This document shows positions 47,224 through 58,408 of a stretch of DNA of 64,000 nt, in pieces. This DNA comes from Myrmaecium sp. VS I D KN 1 (taxonomy: Eukaryota; Ascomycota; Dothideomycetes; Valsariales; Valsariaceae), in assembly GCA_019775845.1 (NCBI GenBank), contig JADQAV010000002.1, forward strand, positions 2,820,609 to 2,884,608, given 5' to 3'. The first letter of the stretch is position 1, and each line of letters starts with the position of its first letter. The notes under the pieces are model-generated. The model saw only the letters and a program-made list of their open reading frames with translations. It made no database searches and was not told where the DNA came from. A program made the translations under genes and the position numbers.

Positions 47224-50200
47224 AGCGTAGTCGTTGTGGGAGAAGCCTCCGCGGTGAGAACTCGCCAGCGTTGCGAATCTGCATGGAGACTGCCAGAGCT
47301 AGCTCGCTCTGGCAGGCCGCCCCGTGAGACCTGTACCAGAAGGGGACCTGCTGTCTGGAGTTCGGCAGCGGATGTGAACAGTCGTGTATCGCACGTGTTT
47401 TGGGATAACTTTTCTCTGCGCGTGTGGTTATATTGACAGATGTTGCAGCGGGAAGGAGCGACGCGCCATGGGCCTGAGGACGTCTTATCTGCCGTGTTAA
47501 GTATTAGGATGCCTGATATAGCCTTGGAGCAACAAGACTTTTTTTCACTATGGGCCGGGCGTGGTGTGCGTTATAACCTCGCAGTTGCGCAAGATCAGGA
47601 GAAATGCATTGCAAATCTCGGCGACTCTGTTCCCCATCAGAGCCTGCAGTCCTGTGCGATTGCCACACAGACACAGAGACCAAGCACAAGCGGCGATGGG
47701 TACTCCACGAGACAGCTTAGGTTCCTGATGAGTAGGGAATTGGCTGAGAGTAGGGCAAGCTCAGGACGAATTCTGCTTCGAGCATAATGCGGTGATCATT
47801 TGCCGGGGGGAGAGCGCCCACGGCGCTAGATCTTGAACGTAAATCGCAGTCATTTGTAGCTGGCAATGCGGCGGGCCTCGTGCGCTCTGGCGGACAAGTC
47901 AAATGAGAGGGGGGCCCATTCGCAAAAAAGAAAAAGAAGATCAAGCTGAGTTTTCCAACGGGAAGCATTCGCCGGACCTAAAAGCAGCCCTATTTCTAGA
48001 ACGGCCACAGAAGATCTTCAAACCGTTACAAAAATGGATGCACGCCAGATCCTAGGGCGTGAACATAGCCTCGGAGTGTGGCGGCATCGCATAAACGATC
48101 AATATCAGCGAAATAAGCATTTCCAAAACTGACATCGGCCGGCCCTCACGGCGGCGGAGAGGGCCGGCCAGAGCACGCGCCCGAAAAGCGCTCCTTGAAA
48201 AGACACAGGAAGACTGGAACGGAACGGAGTGAAAGCGAACGGGAGAAGAAAGGGGCAGCGAGCAATCAGCAGGTACAGCGAGCAGCTCCGCGCAGTGCCG
48301 GCATGGCCACAGGCTCCCTCGTCCACTGGGAATACCGCAGCGGACGGAGGCAGCGGGCATCAGGCCTGTAGCCGGGCCAGTGGCAGGAAGGGGATTCGGC
48401 GTAAGCGTGCCTAGCCGTTGAGATCTGGCGAGGAGGGCTAGGAGAAACTTGGAGGACGTGGGAGCGGAGGGTTGCCTGGCAGAGCGAAACCATTCCCCCC
48501 CTCTGACGCAAACCAAGCCGGCCAAGGTTGGACGTTCTCACCTCATGCAGATGCCGTTTCAGGGGCTATATCGGTTCACCCCTGACCTATATGCGCTTAG
48601 ACGTCCCCCGCGCCCGCTTTTTAAGGGCCGGACCAGATCGTCAGAAGCAGGGGGGAGAACTCCGACCTGCGCTGCAAGCCCGTCGTGATGTGACGTACGA
48701 GATGGCATATCAGCGTCGGCGGTGTGGAGGTTGGAGGGATTAGTTCGATTGCGGCGGCCGATCAGGCTGGATGCGCGGCCGAACGTGGGTTGCAAGAATA
48801 GCACTGAATCCCGCTCGTTCGACCGAGACGGGGGCCGACAGGACATGACGAGGCTTGGACGAGGGAGACTAGATACTTTGGAGGAAAGGAGGCTATTGAA
48901 CGGATTCATTGAGTGGCCGTGAAGCTCATGGATATGGTACTTTTGCCGAGCTGAAGGTTGGCAACCATGGGGGGAATCGGGGGAAGGGGGGAAGAATTGG
49001 AAGTAGGCAGAGTTAGGTCGAGGAAGAAGTGGCATTGCTCGGAGAGTGAGAGCCGGACGGTCAGGATGGCATTGATCGCAAACGTACTCGACAGGTACCG
49101 GTGTTGTTGACAACCTGGGAGGTCGTAAGGGTAGCGGCCCGCTTGGCGATTTGGTGGGCCCCCCTTTCAGCTTTTTGGGGTTTGAGGTCGTCATCCATCG
49201 CGTTGGCGCACACAGGGACCAACGGTCAGGGCGTCACTGGCGCTCAAGCGACGTTCCAACGCTCCTGCCGAGCAAACCGTAACCTGATCCTAGCGTTCTC
49301 CGAGAGTAATGCCATGGCGCAATGCAATTCAACCTATCCGCCGCGCATGAATTTCGTAACCCGTTGCGGCACCCTGCTCCAGCCATCCAGCGCAAGTCAA
49401 GCGCAACCGCCGAACTCTCTCGGCCACACAACCGGGCCGGCCGTGAGGGTGAGAGGGGATGAGGACGTGAGAGAAAGAAGAGAAGGAAGAGAAGGAAAAC
49501 AGAAGGATGAGAAGGATGAGACGTTACACGTGACCCGCAACCTCACAACAAGGGTGCGGGCGCTCCTCACAATGGACTCTGCTGCGAAACTGCATCTGGC
49601 AGTGACTTCGACCTCGCAAAGCCGCTTCCTGTGGCCTCGATATGTGACGGCACTGCCGCTGTCCTATCAGGTGGATGAGAGCAACGGGAAATGCTGGCCT
49701 TTCGACCAGTCAAGAGTTGGCAATGAGCGAGGATTTAGGCAGGTCCAAGTTCCTGGCCATACCTTACCTTTCGATCCAGTCACGACCCGCCTCCCTTTTT
49801 CGACTGGTGGTTCGACCATTTAGGCAGAAGAGCCGTTCAATCTGGCAGGAGCCGGTCTTCCATTGCTCTTCAGAGACAACGTCGGCCATTTGTCATCCAC
49901 CTCCTGTTGCGGTGCCTGGGCTCGACGTGCCCGTTTCCCATGATGTTTCACCTGTTCCATCCTCGGGTCTTTCGCTCACACCAAGCGGCTCCAGGGTTGT
50001 AATACCTAGTTCGTGCCACCGAACTGGCCGAACTCGTTCTGAGCTCCAGTCCCAGGAACCTGTCACCATCTATATCATTCTCAGGCACACAGAGTCCGCC
50101 GTTTGGACTGACCAGAGGATTCGCCCTCGCTGTGGTACCCGTCCCTCTGAATCATGATCCTCGTGCCTAAGACAAGAACCGTTAGGAGGTAACTCGAAGC

Positions 50201-50879
50201 AGGAGCGATGCAGCACAAGAGAGGCAAGCTGCAGATCTTGCGCCACTCAGGGTAGCCCGTACACAGGACTGCCAGGCCTTCCTGTGGTACACCTCGTTGA
50301 CAAACGATGCGGAAATACAGGGTCATGGCGGACACTGATCGTGAGAAGATAAAGAGTAATTGGAGAAAACTCAGTTGACGGCCTTTGACTGATATCAATC
50401 CATGCTAGTTTCGGGATTTATACAAAACGAGACTTTCGTTCCTTTCCGTCATAGGACCTGCCTTCTTCGTGTCGCTCCATGGAACGCCTTGCACATGATC
50501 ACGAGCAGTCATCTGTAGTACCTGCTAGGGCAATTATCGAAGGCCCAAGAAGCGGTCGTTAAACTAAAAAGAGCTGGTAAAAGAAAACGGACAGAGAAAA
50601 GAAGAGATGAAAGTGCTGTGAAGACGTGTGTATGAAAGAGCACCAGATGCCGTCCGGATGGCGCGAGACAGAGTACTGATCTGCGGTATTGACAATCTTT
50701 TGCTGAAGGAAATATTGAAAGATCCTGGTATACGTCTTCCATACGCTTGGAAAGATTTCATGACGGGCACTAACGGCCCGTTCTGCATGCTGCAGGCGCT
50801 CCATCACCAGGAGAAGGTAGCATGCAGTGAACAGCCCTGGATCACTGGACCGGAATGATGCGGGCTGTGTCCCGAAACA
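47224..50879. other. 3.7-kb region without a recognisable gene
   Basis: This is the upstream region of MYB gene 1 and the downstream side of MYB gene 2. A plus-strand frame at 49101-49823 (240 codons) and a minus-strand frame at 48559-49194 have no domain and no spliced extension that looks like protein. A GC-rich perfect hairpin lies near 48150. Long untranslated leader or non-coding RNA is possible. Confidence 0.5.
48137..48169. repeat. Perfect 11-bp GC-rich inverted repeat (hairpin)
   Basis: GGCCGGCCCTC at 48137-48147 is matched exactly by its reverse complement GAGGGCCGGCC at 48159-48169, with an 11-base loop. As RNA this would be a very stable stem-loop. Confidence 0.85.
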
Positions 50880-51908
50880 TCAAATTTTACCCCCAAAGTT
50901 TTCTTTGGCGTACTGTTCGCATGCCTGTGGTTGTCATTTAGTATCTGCTTGCTTACTGTTCCAGGCCCGTTCCAAGTCTCGCACGACTTACCTTCGCTGG
51001 CTTACCCACTTTCTGGCCTATGACTTTCCACTTGTTCGCTTCGTACTCCTTGATGGCGGCCAGAAGAGCAGCGCTCTTGGATTCGGTTAGTGTACCCATG
51101 GCAGTCGAGGGAGTTTGACGTACGGTACTCACCTCGTCTTCTGCGAATTCGGCGTAATGCATGTCCTTTGCATCCTCGGAATCAGCGGCGTAGGTCACGA
51201 GTATGCGGGGTTTAGATGGCACTCACCTTGTACCAGTGCTTTTTCACGCTGCCTTCAGTTCTCGTGGGAAAAGTCTGCATTTGTTGATGTTCATATCAGC
51301 CATTGCGTTCCAGTCCCCATGGGCGCGATCGCCCTCGTCATCACGGAGAATCCCGCATGGTATCTACCTTGGCGATTTCGCTCCAACTACTGCCCGCATC
51401 CCTCATCTGCTTCAGCCTCTGTTCTTCAGCGGGGGTCCACGGCGTGTTGGTCCGGCCTTTCTTTGCTGGCGGCGGCGGAGGCGCCTCTAGCTCCGCGCCC
51501 GTCCCAAGTAGCGAGCCACCACCCGCGCCATAGGAAGAAGAGGTTGAGGCTCCAGTCGCAGGAGCCAAAGGACTCGGTGCGAGCTGCTGTCCCGATGCTC
51601 GTCGTTTCCTAGGATTCGGTGCTGCAGGGACGACGGGAGGCTGAAAAGTGCCGAACGGCTCCACCTGTTGGCTCAACGGGCGCACACTAGAAGGGTCCGC
51701 GTGCAAGGTGAGTTGCGAGGGCGAAGCTGATATGGGTGACGGTTTGAGGTTGCGCTTCGAGGACGGAGAGGTACTGTGAAACGGCGGCGTGCGACGTCAG
51801 CGTCACCAGCTATCCTAAACCGAAGAAGCCCGGGTTTCTTCGAGGCTGAAGATACAGGCGTTCTCGATGCAAAAGTCACGGGGGGTTCGAAGGAGAGACT
51901 CACGACAT
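50880..51908 (-). CDS. MYB/SANT-domain protein 2 (two repeats)
   Basis: Six exons (51908-51904, 51773-51368, 51274-51227, 51165-51133, 51075-50992, 50924-50880) give 206 residues. The first coding exon is only 5 nt, ATG plus two bases, spliced to give MSTSPSSKRNLKPSP; without it the main frame has no ATG. The N-terminal 100 residues are Pro/Ser-rich. The first SANT repeat is NTPWTPAEEQRLKQMRDAGS, SWSEIAKTFPTRTEGSVKKH; the second is EFAEDESAALLAAIKEYEAN, KWKVIGQKVGKPAKACEQYA, ending KENFGGKI. Both repeats align well with those of the protein at 45924-47223, and one intron is at the identical place (after EDE here, after DEM there). Expected role: nuclear DNA binding. All five introns are GT-AG with matching phases, so the model is well supported although no single long frame shows it. 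Confidence 0.85.
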
Positions 51909-53516
51909 TGTGGGCTAAGCGGGAGGCAGGAAGCTGCCGGGAGGCCGTGTACGGAGGGACGCGCGAGGCGGTTGGTAGCGTTTTCGACGGGGTCGTGACC
52001 GGGCTTGACGCCGGAAGATCAAGCTCACAAGGCAAGTACTCGACCGGTCATTGCAACAAGGCACCAGTGCGAAGGTGGTTGATCACCATGATATTCAAAA
52101 AAAAAAGGGCAGATCGTCGGCTGTGGACGGTGATCAAGTACCAAGACGCCAGAGAAGGTCAAGAGCTCTCGCAGCGAGACAGGCGAATAAGAGAGGTCGA
52201 GCCCCCCAAGGGCATGCGCGAAGTGACTTTGGAAGGTCCTCCGGCGTGGCTTCTACTTTCGCCATGGACCAGGGCATGACCGGGGAGAGCAGGGCAGGGC
52301 AAGGCGGACAGGGTGCGGCATCGAGGGATCAAGGGAGCAAACGAGCAACGAAAAAAACAAAACACAACAAAGGGATCACGAAAAGCGAGCGAGGGGATCA
52401 ACGGACGGAAGTACAGTTACCAGCAGCCACAGAGGCCACGGCGTAGGCCGGTAGGTATCGATACCGCTGCCTCACGTACCGGGCGGTGGTGTTGTGAGAA
52501 GAAAAGCGGGGTAGCAGCCTCGTCCGGGTGGCCTGCTCATTTCAACCTCGCAATCATGTACTAGGTAGTTGGTGGCTTCGCACAGAAACGGAACGGCACA
52601 CGACTGTCATAGGCGGGGGAGGCGCGCCGGCTGAGAGGTTGTCACGCGCCTAGAGAGGAGGTTCATGCAAGAAAGAAGTATTGCATCCAGCAGCTCGCTC
52701 GACTGAGGTACTGTACCTCGGCCACCCTCTTCGATCCGTCAGAGCGAGACGCTCGGCGGCCTATCAGAAGATAAGTAACTGGGAGCATGTCCCGCTTGAG
52801 GCGGAATGCGGCGCCGACCCGGACGTGACAGTGACCTTGGAGACCAAAAGGACATCGAACTGACGAGGGGTGGTGGAGGTGGTCGAGGTGGTGGGGAGAG
52901 CAACGAGAAAGCTGCGAGCGGCATCCGATCCCGACAGTCTTGGACATGGACCCGGAGCAGGAAGAGGCAGCACAGCACGTTCTGGCTCGGTGCTGCGGTG
53001 GTGTCGGTGGTGGAAGACGCGGAGGTGCTGAGGGTGAGCCGCGCAGGCCTTCTTTGAGTAACGCGAGAGTACCGAATTCATATCCATCGGCAAAGGATTG
53101 GTCTTGAGAGCGTCCCTCTCGCTCGGGCCGGGGGTGCGGTACAGCAGCAAGTGTGCTGACCAAGCCCATGCCGGAGCTGGACTGGAGGCGCTATGCAGTC
53201 GACGTCCCCGTTGCATGGTCTGGATGTACCGGTTTGGTGTATGTAAAGGACGTATCCGTACGCGAGATACATACCTGGTATGATGAGGGTCGACAGCGGC
53301 CTGCTCATCCCACTCCACTCGCTTTTGGACTGCCGAACACGACATTCCCATGGAGTGCGCACAGCCAGAACACATTGAGTTCTTCAAGTTCGGCAGGGGA
53401 CGTTGAGATGTTGCCGTTGAGCGTCCGCCTCGGCCCTGCATGGCTGATTTAGGTCACCGCCCGACCCGTCACGGTCAGCGTCTTTCCGGGTCGGGTCGGG
53501 TCGAGGCATGGGAGGC

Positions 53517-53770
53517 ACAGTAGTAGGCAATGTTTTGCAGGATGTATGTATGTACTGTAGTTCGCTTTCCGTAGCAGGCACAGGCAGGTAAGGTTCAAAG
53601 GTACTCGGGTACCTAGTATGCAACTGTAGGTAAGGTGGTATGTAGGTAGTAGGTAAGTAAAGTAAGATAGTTGGTAACTGTGAGGTAGTAGTATGTACTC
53701 CTGTAGAGTGACTAGGTACCTCTAAATACTTTCAAGGTAGGGACAGACATAAAGAACTACTAGTAGTATG
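53517..53770. repeat. Degenerate TAGGTA-rich tract
   Basis: About 250 bases are dominated by variants of TAGGTA, GTATGTA and TAGTA, for example repeated GGTAGGTAGTAGGTAAGTA around 53642. The tract is not a clean tandem array. Confidence 0.7.
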
Positions 53771-53883
53771 TACTTGGTAGTAGTCAGTCGTTCATCGGGG
53801 TGTAAGGTAGAGCCCGTGCTCTTCGCGGTACTCGAGCGCGCCTCCATATTGCCCCACTTCGCCCGTACGCCAGCCATGATCCC

Positions 53884-53920
53884 CATCCATCCCGCCCATC
53901 CCATCCATCCATCCATCCTG
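53884..53920. repeat. CATC tetranucleotide microsatellite
   Basis: An imperfect array of CATC and CCATC units in the non-coding space between MYB genes 2 and 3. Confidence 0.8.
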
Positions 53921-55454
53921 CCTTCAGCTCTTCCCAGCCTCCCGCATTCCTCCTCTCGTATCCTTCACCACCCCTCTACACAGCCCATGCTGTCTTCAGC
54001 GCGCACGAATGCCTCCTGATCCGCAACCCAACCCAGACCGTCTCCACCTCCACCTGCTTGGTAAAACGCAGGGGCGGCGATTCGACTGCGGCCAAAGCAG
54101 TTCGCCCGGACACTGTACATAGAACGACGGCATCGCACCGGATCTTCCCTCTGTGTCCAAACACCTATCTTGTCTGCGCGGCGCGATGTGGCACCGTCAG
54201 AACGGAGGGGGAGTGGCTGCTTGCAAGCCTTGAGCCGCCTGTGAACGACCTTCGACTATAAGGCCTGCCACTTCCCCAACTTGCTATGTCTGGTTTCCCG
54301 CCGCCAAGGCCAAGGGACGGCTCTGCTCTGAATGACGAGACGACGTCGGTGCCAAACGAGCCTCGGTGTCTGTACTCGTCAAGGAGATTGGATTGCGCAG
54401 CAGATAAGAGAGAGTTGCTATATGTTGTCGGTACTTGCAGCGATCCCCCTCGATGGAGCAGCCTGCACGGCCACAGCGTCCCAGCGTCCGCAGATCTTGC
54501 TCCGCTGGCCGAATCTCTACTCCAGCCCACAGGCATTCAAAGCGCCTGCGCCCTTCGGTTCGAGACTCATATTGTGACTTTGTCGCACTACTTTATCTTC
54601 TTCTACGGGACTCCTGTCCCTCAACCTCTGTCAGCGACATATCCTCAAGTAGGAAAACATGCTCAAGTCAATGCTTTCTATGTTCCGGCTTCATCTTTTC
54701 GCCCGTCCAAGGCTTAGCGCCCGCTTAGCTCTTAACGTATCCTGTTGCAAGGCTCATTCCCTCTCCTCTCCTGGTTTTGAGACTTCCGTTTTTACGTCGC
54801 CAGGGGTAGCTTGGGGTTTAGCCTACGGGTTTCGACCGCCAGAGTTTTGAAACTGCCGCAAGGCTCCTCAGAATAACAACAGTTTAATGCAAACTAGCTT
54901 CTCATGATCGACTGGTGCGACTCCGAAATCGTAGCCAAGTCCTTCCCCATCATCGTTGTTGGCTTAACCGTTTCCCAGTCCGGTCATCTTAAACGTCCCC
55001 GACTCCACCACCAAGGATCATCCCAACCTGACGTTCGTTTTAGAAAAGCCTAGCAACTTGAGGTTGTCGCAGTACCTTGCAACGGACAGAATATTGAAAA
55101 CGCTTTCCATACGAAACTCTGCTTCTGCTATCTTCATGTGGGGGAAAGAGCGATGCGTCCTTCAAAGCTTTTCGGTTCCTATATCAACAGCAGCATCCTC
55201 TCCATGTCTGTCTGCACATTCTTCAATCTTATTCTTTTCTTTCTTGGGACAGAAGCGGCTTCCTCCTAGCAACTTTTAATATTATCTCTGCATTTCCCAC
55301 CGGCTGGGCTATTTCGCATTCTCTATCCTGGATTGCTGAGCAATTCGGCTGACCAAAGACTTCGCCGTTCGATTTCCATCATTTTTGCAACCCGAGACAG
55401 ACTATCCAAAACAATTTCGCAAAGTCCTATATAACCCCATCGAAAATCTACCAG

Positions 55455-56362
55455 ATGCAGGATACATTCTCTCATAACGGTCCTACCTACTGCGAGATGA
55501 CCCGTATCAAGCATAGGAGAACAGCATCCACTGGCGGTAACAGGTCCTGGTCAGAAGACGAGGTGAGATGCCTTTGCCACATCTTGCATGGCTTCAACAT
55601 GCTAACGATCCACAGGAAAACTACCTCCTCCAAAACCGCGTGCAGAAACTGCCCTACAAGCACATCGCCGCGCACCTGAAGAAGACGGAGCTCGCCTGCC
55701 GTCTGCATTTCTACCAGCTCTCCCACGCGAACAACCGCCGGAAGCGCAACTCCTCGGTCTCGTCCATCTCGTCCCTCAGCCAGTCCTCCAACAACAGCGC
55801 GCAAAACAGCCTCCCCAGCGATTCGGACAGCGCTTCTCACGGCTCGCCCGAGCTGCAGGGCCTCCGCCTCAACACCTCCGAAGACGTGATCCGTCCCCCC
55901 CAGGCCATCGACCAGGAGCGGCTCTCCGCCATCTACGAGATCCGCCGCGGTCAGATCTGGGACCAGATCGCGCTCGACTATGGCAACAACGTCTCGGCCG
56001 CCCAACTCGAGCAGGTCTGGCTCCAGGGCTTCGGCGTCAGCGTCAACGTCGGTGTCGGGAACGGCGGCATGACCAGGCCGGCTAGCTACCATCGCCATTC
56101 CGCTTCAGCTACGGAATCCGCAGCACCCCAGATGTTCTGTGCCCCCGACCACTTGCGCGCGCTCTCGGCGCCTGGAGATCGCATGCCGCCTCTGCTGCCG
56201 ATGCCGGCGCAGCAGTCTGTCGTTCCTGCTGAGTTCGATCCCCAACACCACCACCAGCGGCGCCGTACGAGCACCTGGAGTGGCACGAGCAATGTGTCGA
56301 TTGCGTCCCTGTTGACGGAGGATAAGGACCCGCGGGGCGGGGATGTGTCGATGAGAGACTAG
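55455..56362 (+). CDS. MYB/SANT-domain protein 3
   Basis: Two exons (55455-55562 and 55616-56362) joined across a 53-nt intron encode 284 residues. The SANT repeat is NRSWSEDEENYLLQNRVQKL followed by PYKHIAAHLKKTELACRLHF; the intron falls right after SWSEDE. A basic patch (NNRRKR) and a Ser-rich stretch follow. A second, weaker helical segment, YEIRRGQIWDQIALDYGNN, with LEQVWLQGF may be a diverged repeat. The C-terminal part is Ser/His-rich and ends with an acidic DPRGGDVSMRD. The domain and the intron position link it to MYB proteins 1 and 2, although sequence similarity is lower. Probably a nuclear DNA- or chromatin-binding protein. An alternative start is the Met at codon 15 (GPTYCEM). Confidence 0.82.
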
Positions 56363-56592
56363 TTTCTCCCCTCACCTCGCACGCACATATAAGCATTTCT
56401 TCTTGTTCACGCATCGCATGGAAGAATATATGCATAGTGTGCTGTGCTACGACGGTCTTATTTTGGTCGTGTTCGTTATCTGCATTGTTTTGTCTTGTTC
56501 ATTTTGTCTTTGTTGGTTTTCCTGGTTTTTCCTGCATGACCGATGAATTTTCTTTCGTTAGAGCATCGTACATACGAAGGAAGGGAGTGTAA

Positions 56593-56618
56593 TGTTGTTG
56601 TTGTTGTTGTTGTTGTTG
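56593..56618. repeat. TTG trinucleotide microsatellite
   Basis: Eight consecutive TTG units lie about 230 bases after the stop codon of MYB gene 3. Confidence 0.85.
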
Positions 56619-57028
56619 AAACAGTTTTCCAAAAGAAGCGCCGAGCAAGGAGTGATGGAGAACTTTTATGGGTGTAACAACTACTGTAATTGGGATGGAG
56701 CGAGGAGTGATGACGATGGGAAATCTGACGTTTTTCTTTTGGTGGGAAGTCCTTTTTTTTTTCCTTGGAAAGAGTTGGAGGTTGGGGGGCGTTGGGTATC
56801 GATTTTTGCTCCCTTCTTATGGCTCGTGGGAATAGAACAAAAAGTAATCGTGATTTTCTATTAGAAAGATTCGATCATCTGGTGTGAATTCCAAGTCGAG
56901 GATGACGGATGATTGGTTTCTTTCCTTTTTCTTTCTTCCCGTCTTTTTCAAATTTACTCGCCCCGACGTCTTCCGCGACCGGTCTTTCGCTACGCATATT
57001 CAGGAAGGAGAAGGAATGAGGAGAGGAG

Positions 57029-57048
57029 TTAGGGGTTGGGGTTAGGGG
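57029..57048 (+). repeat. Short telomere-like TTAGGGG/TTGGGG cluster
   Basis: Three adjacent units, TTAGGGG TTGGGG TTAGGGG, lie in intergenic DNA; a second G-rich block with GGGTTA-like pieces lies at 57132-57180. Confidence 0.8.
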
Positions 57049-58408
57049 CGGTTGTAGTACTCCGTATGTCTTCGTTGCTTCGGGGTTTCAAAGTGGATAT
57101 TTATCTTTCTACTCAGCCTCGTTCATTTGTCGAGGGAGGGTTAGAGGGGGTTAAGGGTGGCGGGGGGAAGTAAGGGGAGGCTGCAAATTGTGAGCAACTA
57201 AGTATGCTTTTGCTGGAAATACGTACTACATTGCTCATGTATGTAGGTAGGTAGTTAGACGTATACTCTTCTGTTTACCTTTTTCCGCTTTCGAGGATAT
57301 CGACTACCTAACGTAAATTGCGGCGACGAGGGGCGGCGGGAATTCGTGCGGTGGATCTTTCTTGATCGATTGAAGCTCTCTGGATCACCTCTGACTAAAT
57401 ACTCCTACAGTAAATGCTAGTATAGGTGAGGCATGATGCATTAAGGCCAGTGCATACTGTGGTTGATGTGGTTCAAAGATCGCAGGTCGGCGATATGGGC
57501 GAGATGCAGGTGAGGAGGACGAGATGATTGGACCCCCGGCGGACGCGCAAAGTCGGCGGCTCTGATTTGCGGTTCCCTCCTTCGGTCGCCAGATCTGCCG
57601 GTTCTGCCCACTAGGTACTGCGCTGCACTGCACCCACTGCATCCACTGCAATCCATCGTCCGTCTTCCTTGCCTTGCCAGACCTTACCACTCACCCACTC
57701 CATCTTTCCATCTCCACCTCCACCGCCTCCGCCTTCTCTCCTCCACACCGTTCATACCACACCCGACCTCGTCTCAGCGTTCCCCCGTCCGGACCGGTCG
57801 CAAACCTTCTGCACCTTTCATTTCCTCAATATAACTTTCTTCTTCTTCATCACCCCCATTGTTTTTTCGCGTCCCATCTTCCGTTTCCCTCAGCTCGCAT
57901 TGGCCGCAACCTGACGACACATGTGATAATGCGCCTTTGGTTTCCCTACCCGAAATTTCTCAACTCTCGCTACCAGGACTCCCCTCTCTACTGCTACCCA
58001 TCCTGACATATTTCCCTTGACTCGCCCTCCACTCCTTGCCTTCTTTCCCCTCCAAAGAGCTCTGCTCGCGCATTCCGCACGCTTCAAACCCGGTAGGACG
58101 TCCGTCGCGCCCAACCCGCCTTGACCCTCGAACAGAGCGACGCAATCCAACCGGGACGTTGCCGCAAGTCGACCGATCCTCCGATTCGTCCTTCCCAAGC
58201 GAACCACACTGCCATCGTGACTCGGCTCTTCGACTCTCCCTCTGCTTCCGTGGCGCGACCTTCCACATCGCGGCGGAGCTGGCCTGAATGGCAGGGCAGA
58301 TCTGAGGCTGTAATGACTGAAATCCTGGCACAGGCAACGTGAACAGCGCCCTACAGCCCTATCGCCCGACGCGCCTTGGCCGTGCGAGCACGAAAGCAAC
58401 TTCAAGCC

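Larger units (their letters stand above)
51909..55454. promoter_or_regulatory. 3.5-kb divergent region between MYB genes 2 and 3
   Basis: The two start codons face away from each other, so both promoters and leaders are inside. All frames are short or overlap on both strands with no domain. Simple repeats (TAGGTA-rich and CATC) lie between 53.5 and 53.95 kb. Nothing else was recognised. Confidence 0.55.
56363..58408. promoter_or_regulatory. 2-kb region upstream of the large Ser/Pro-rich gene
   Basis: The left part is the 3' UTR of MYB gene 3. A TTG microsatellite and G-rich telomere-like sequence occupy 56.6-57.2 kb. The right part (57690-58000) is pyrimidine-rich, as in fungal leaders. No gene was seen. 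Confidence 0.5.

Noticed and set aside
49101-49823. 240-codon plus-strand frame in the spacer between MYB genes 1 and 2
   Set aside because: No domain or motif was found and the reading frame shows no codon bias; I treat it as chance, though transcript data could revive it.
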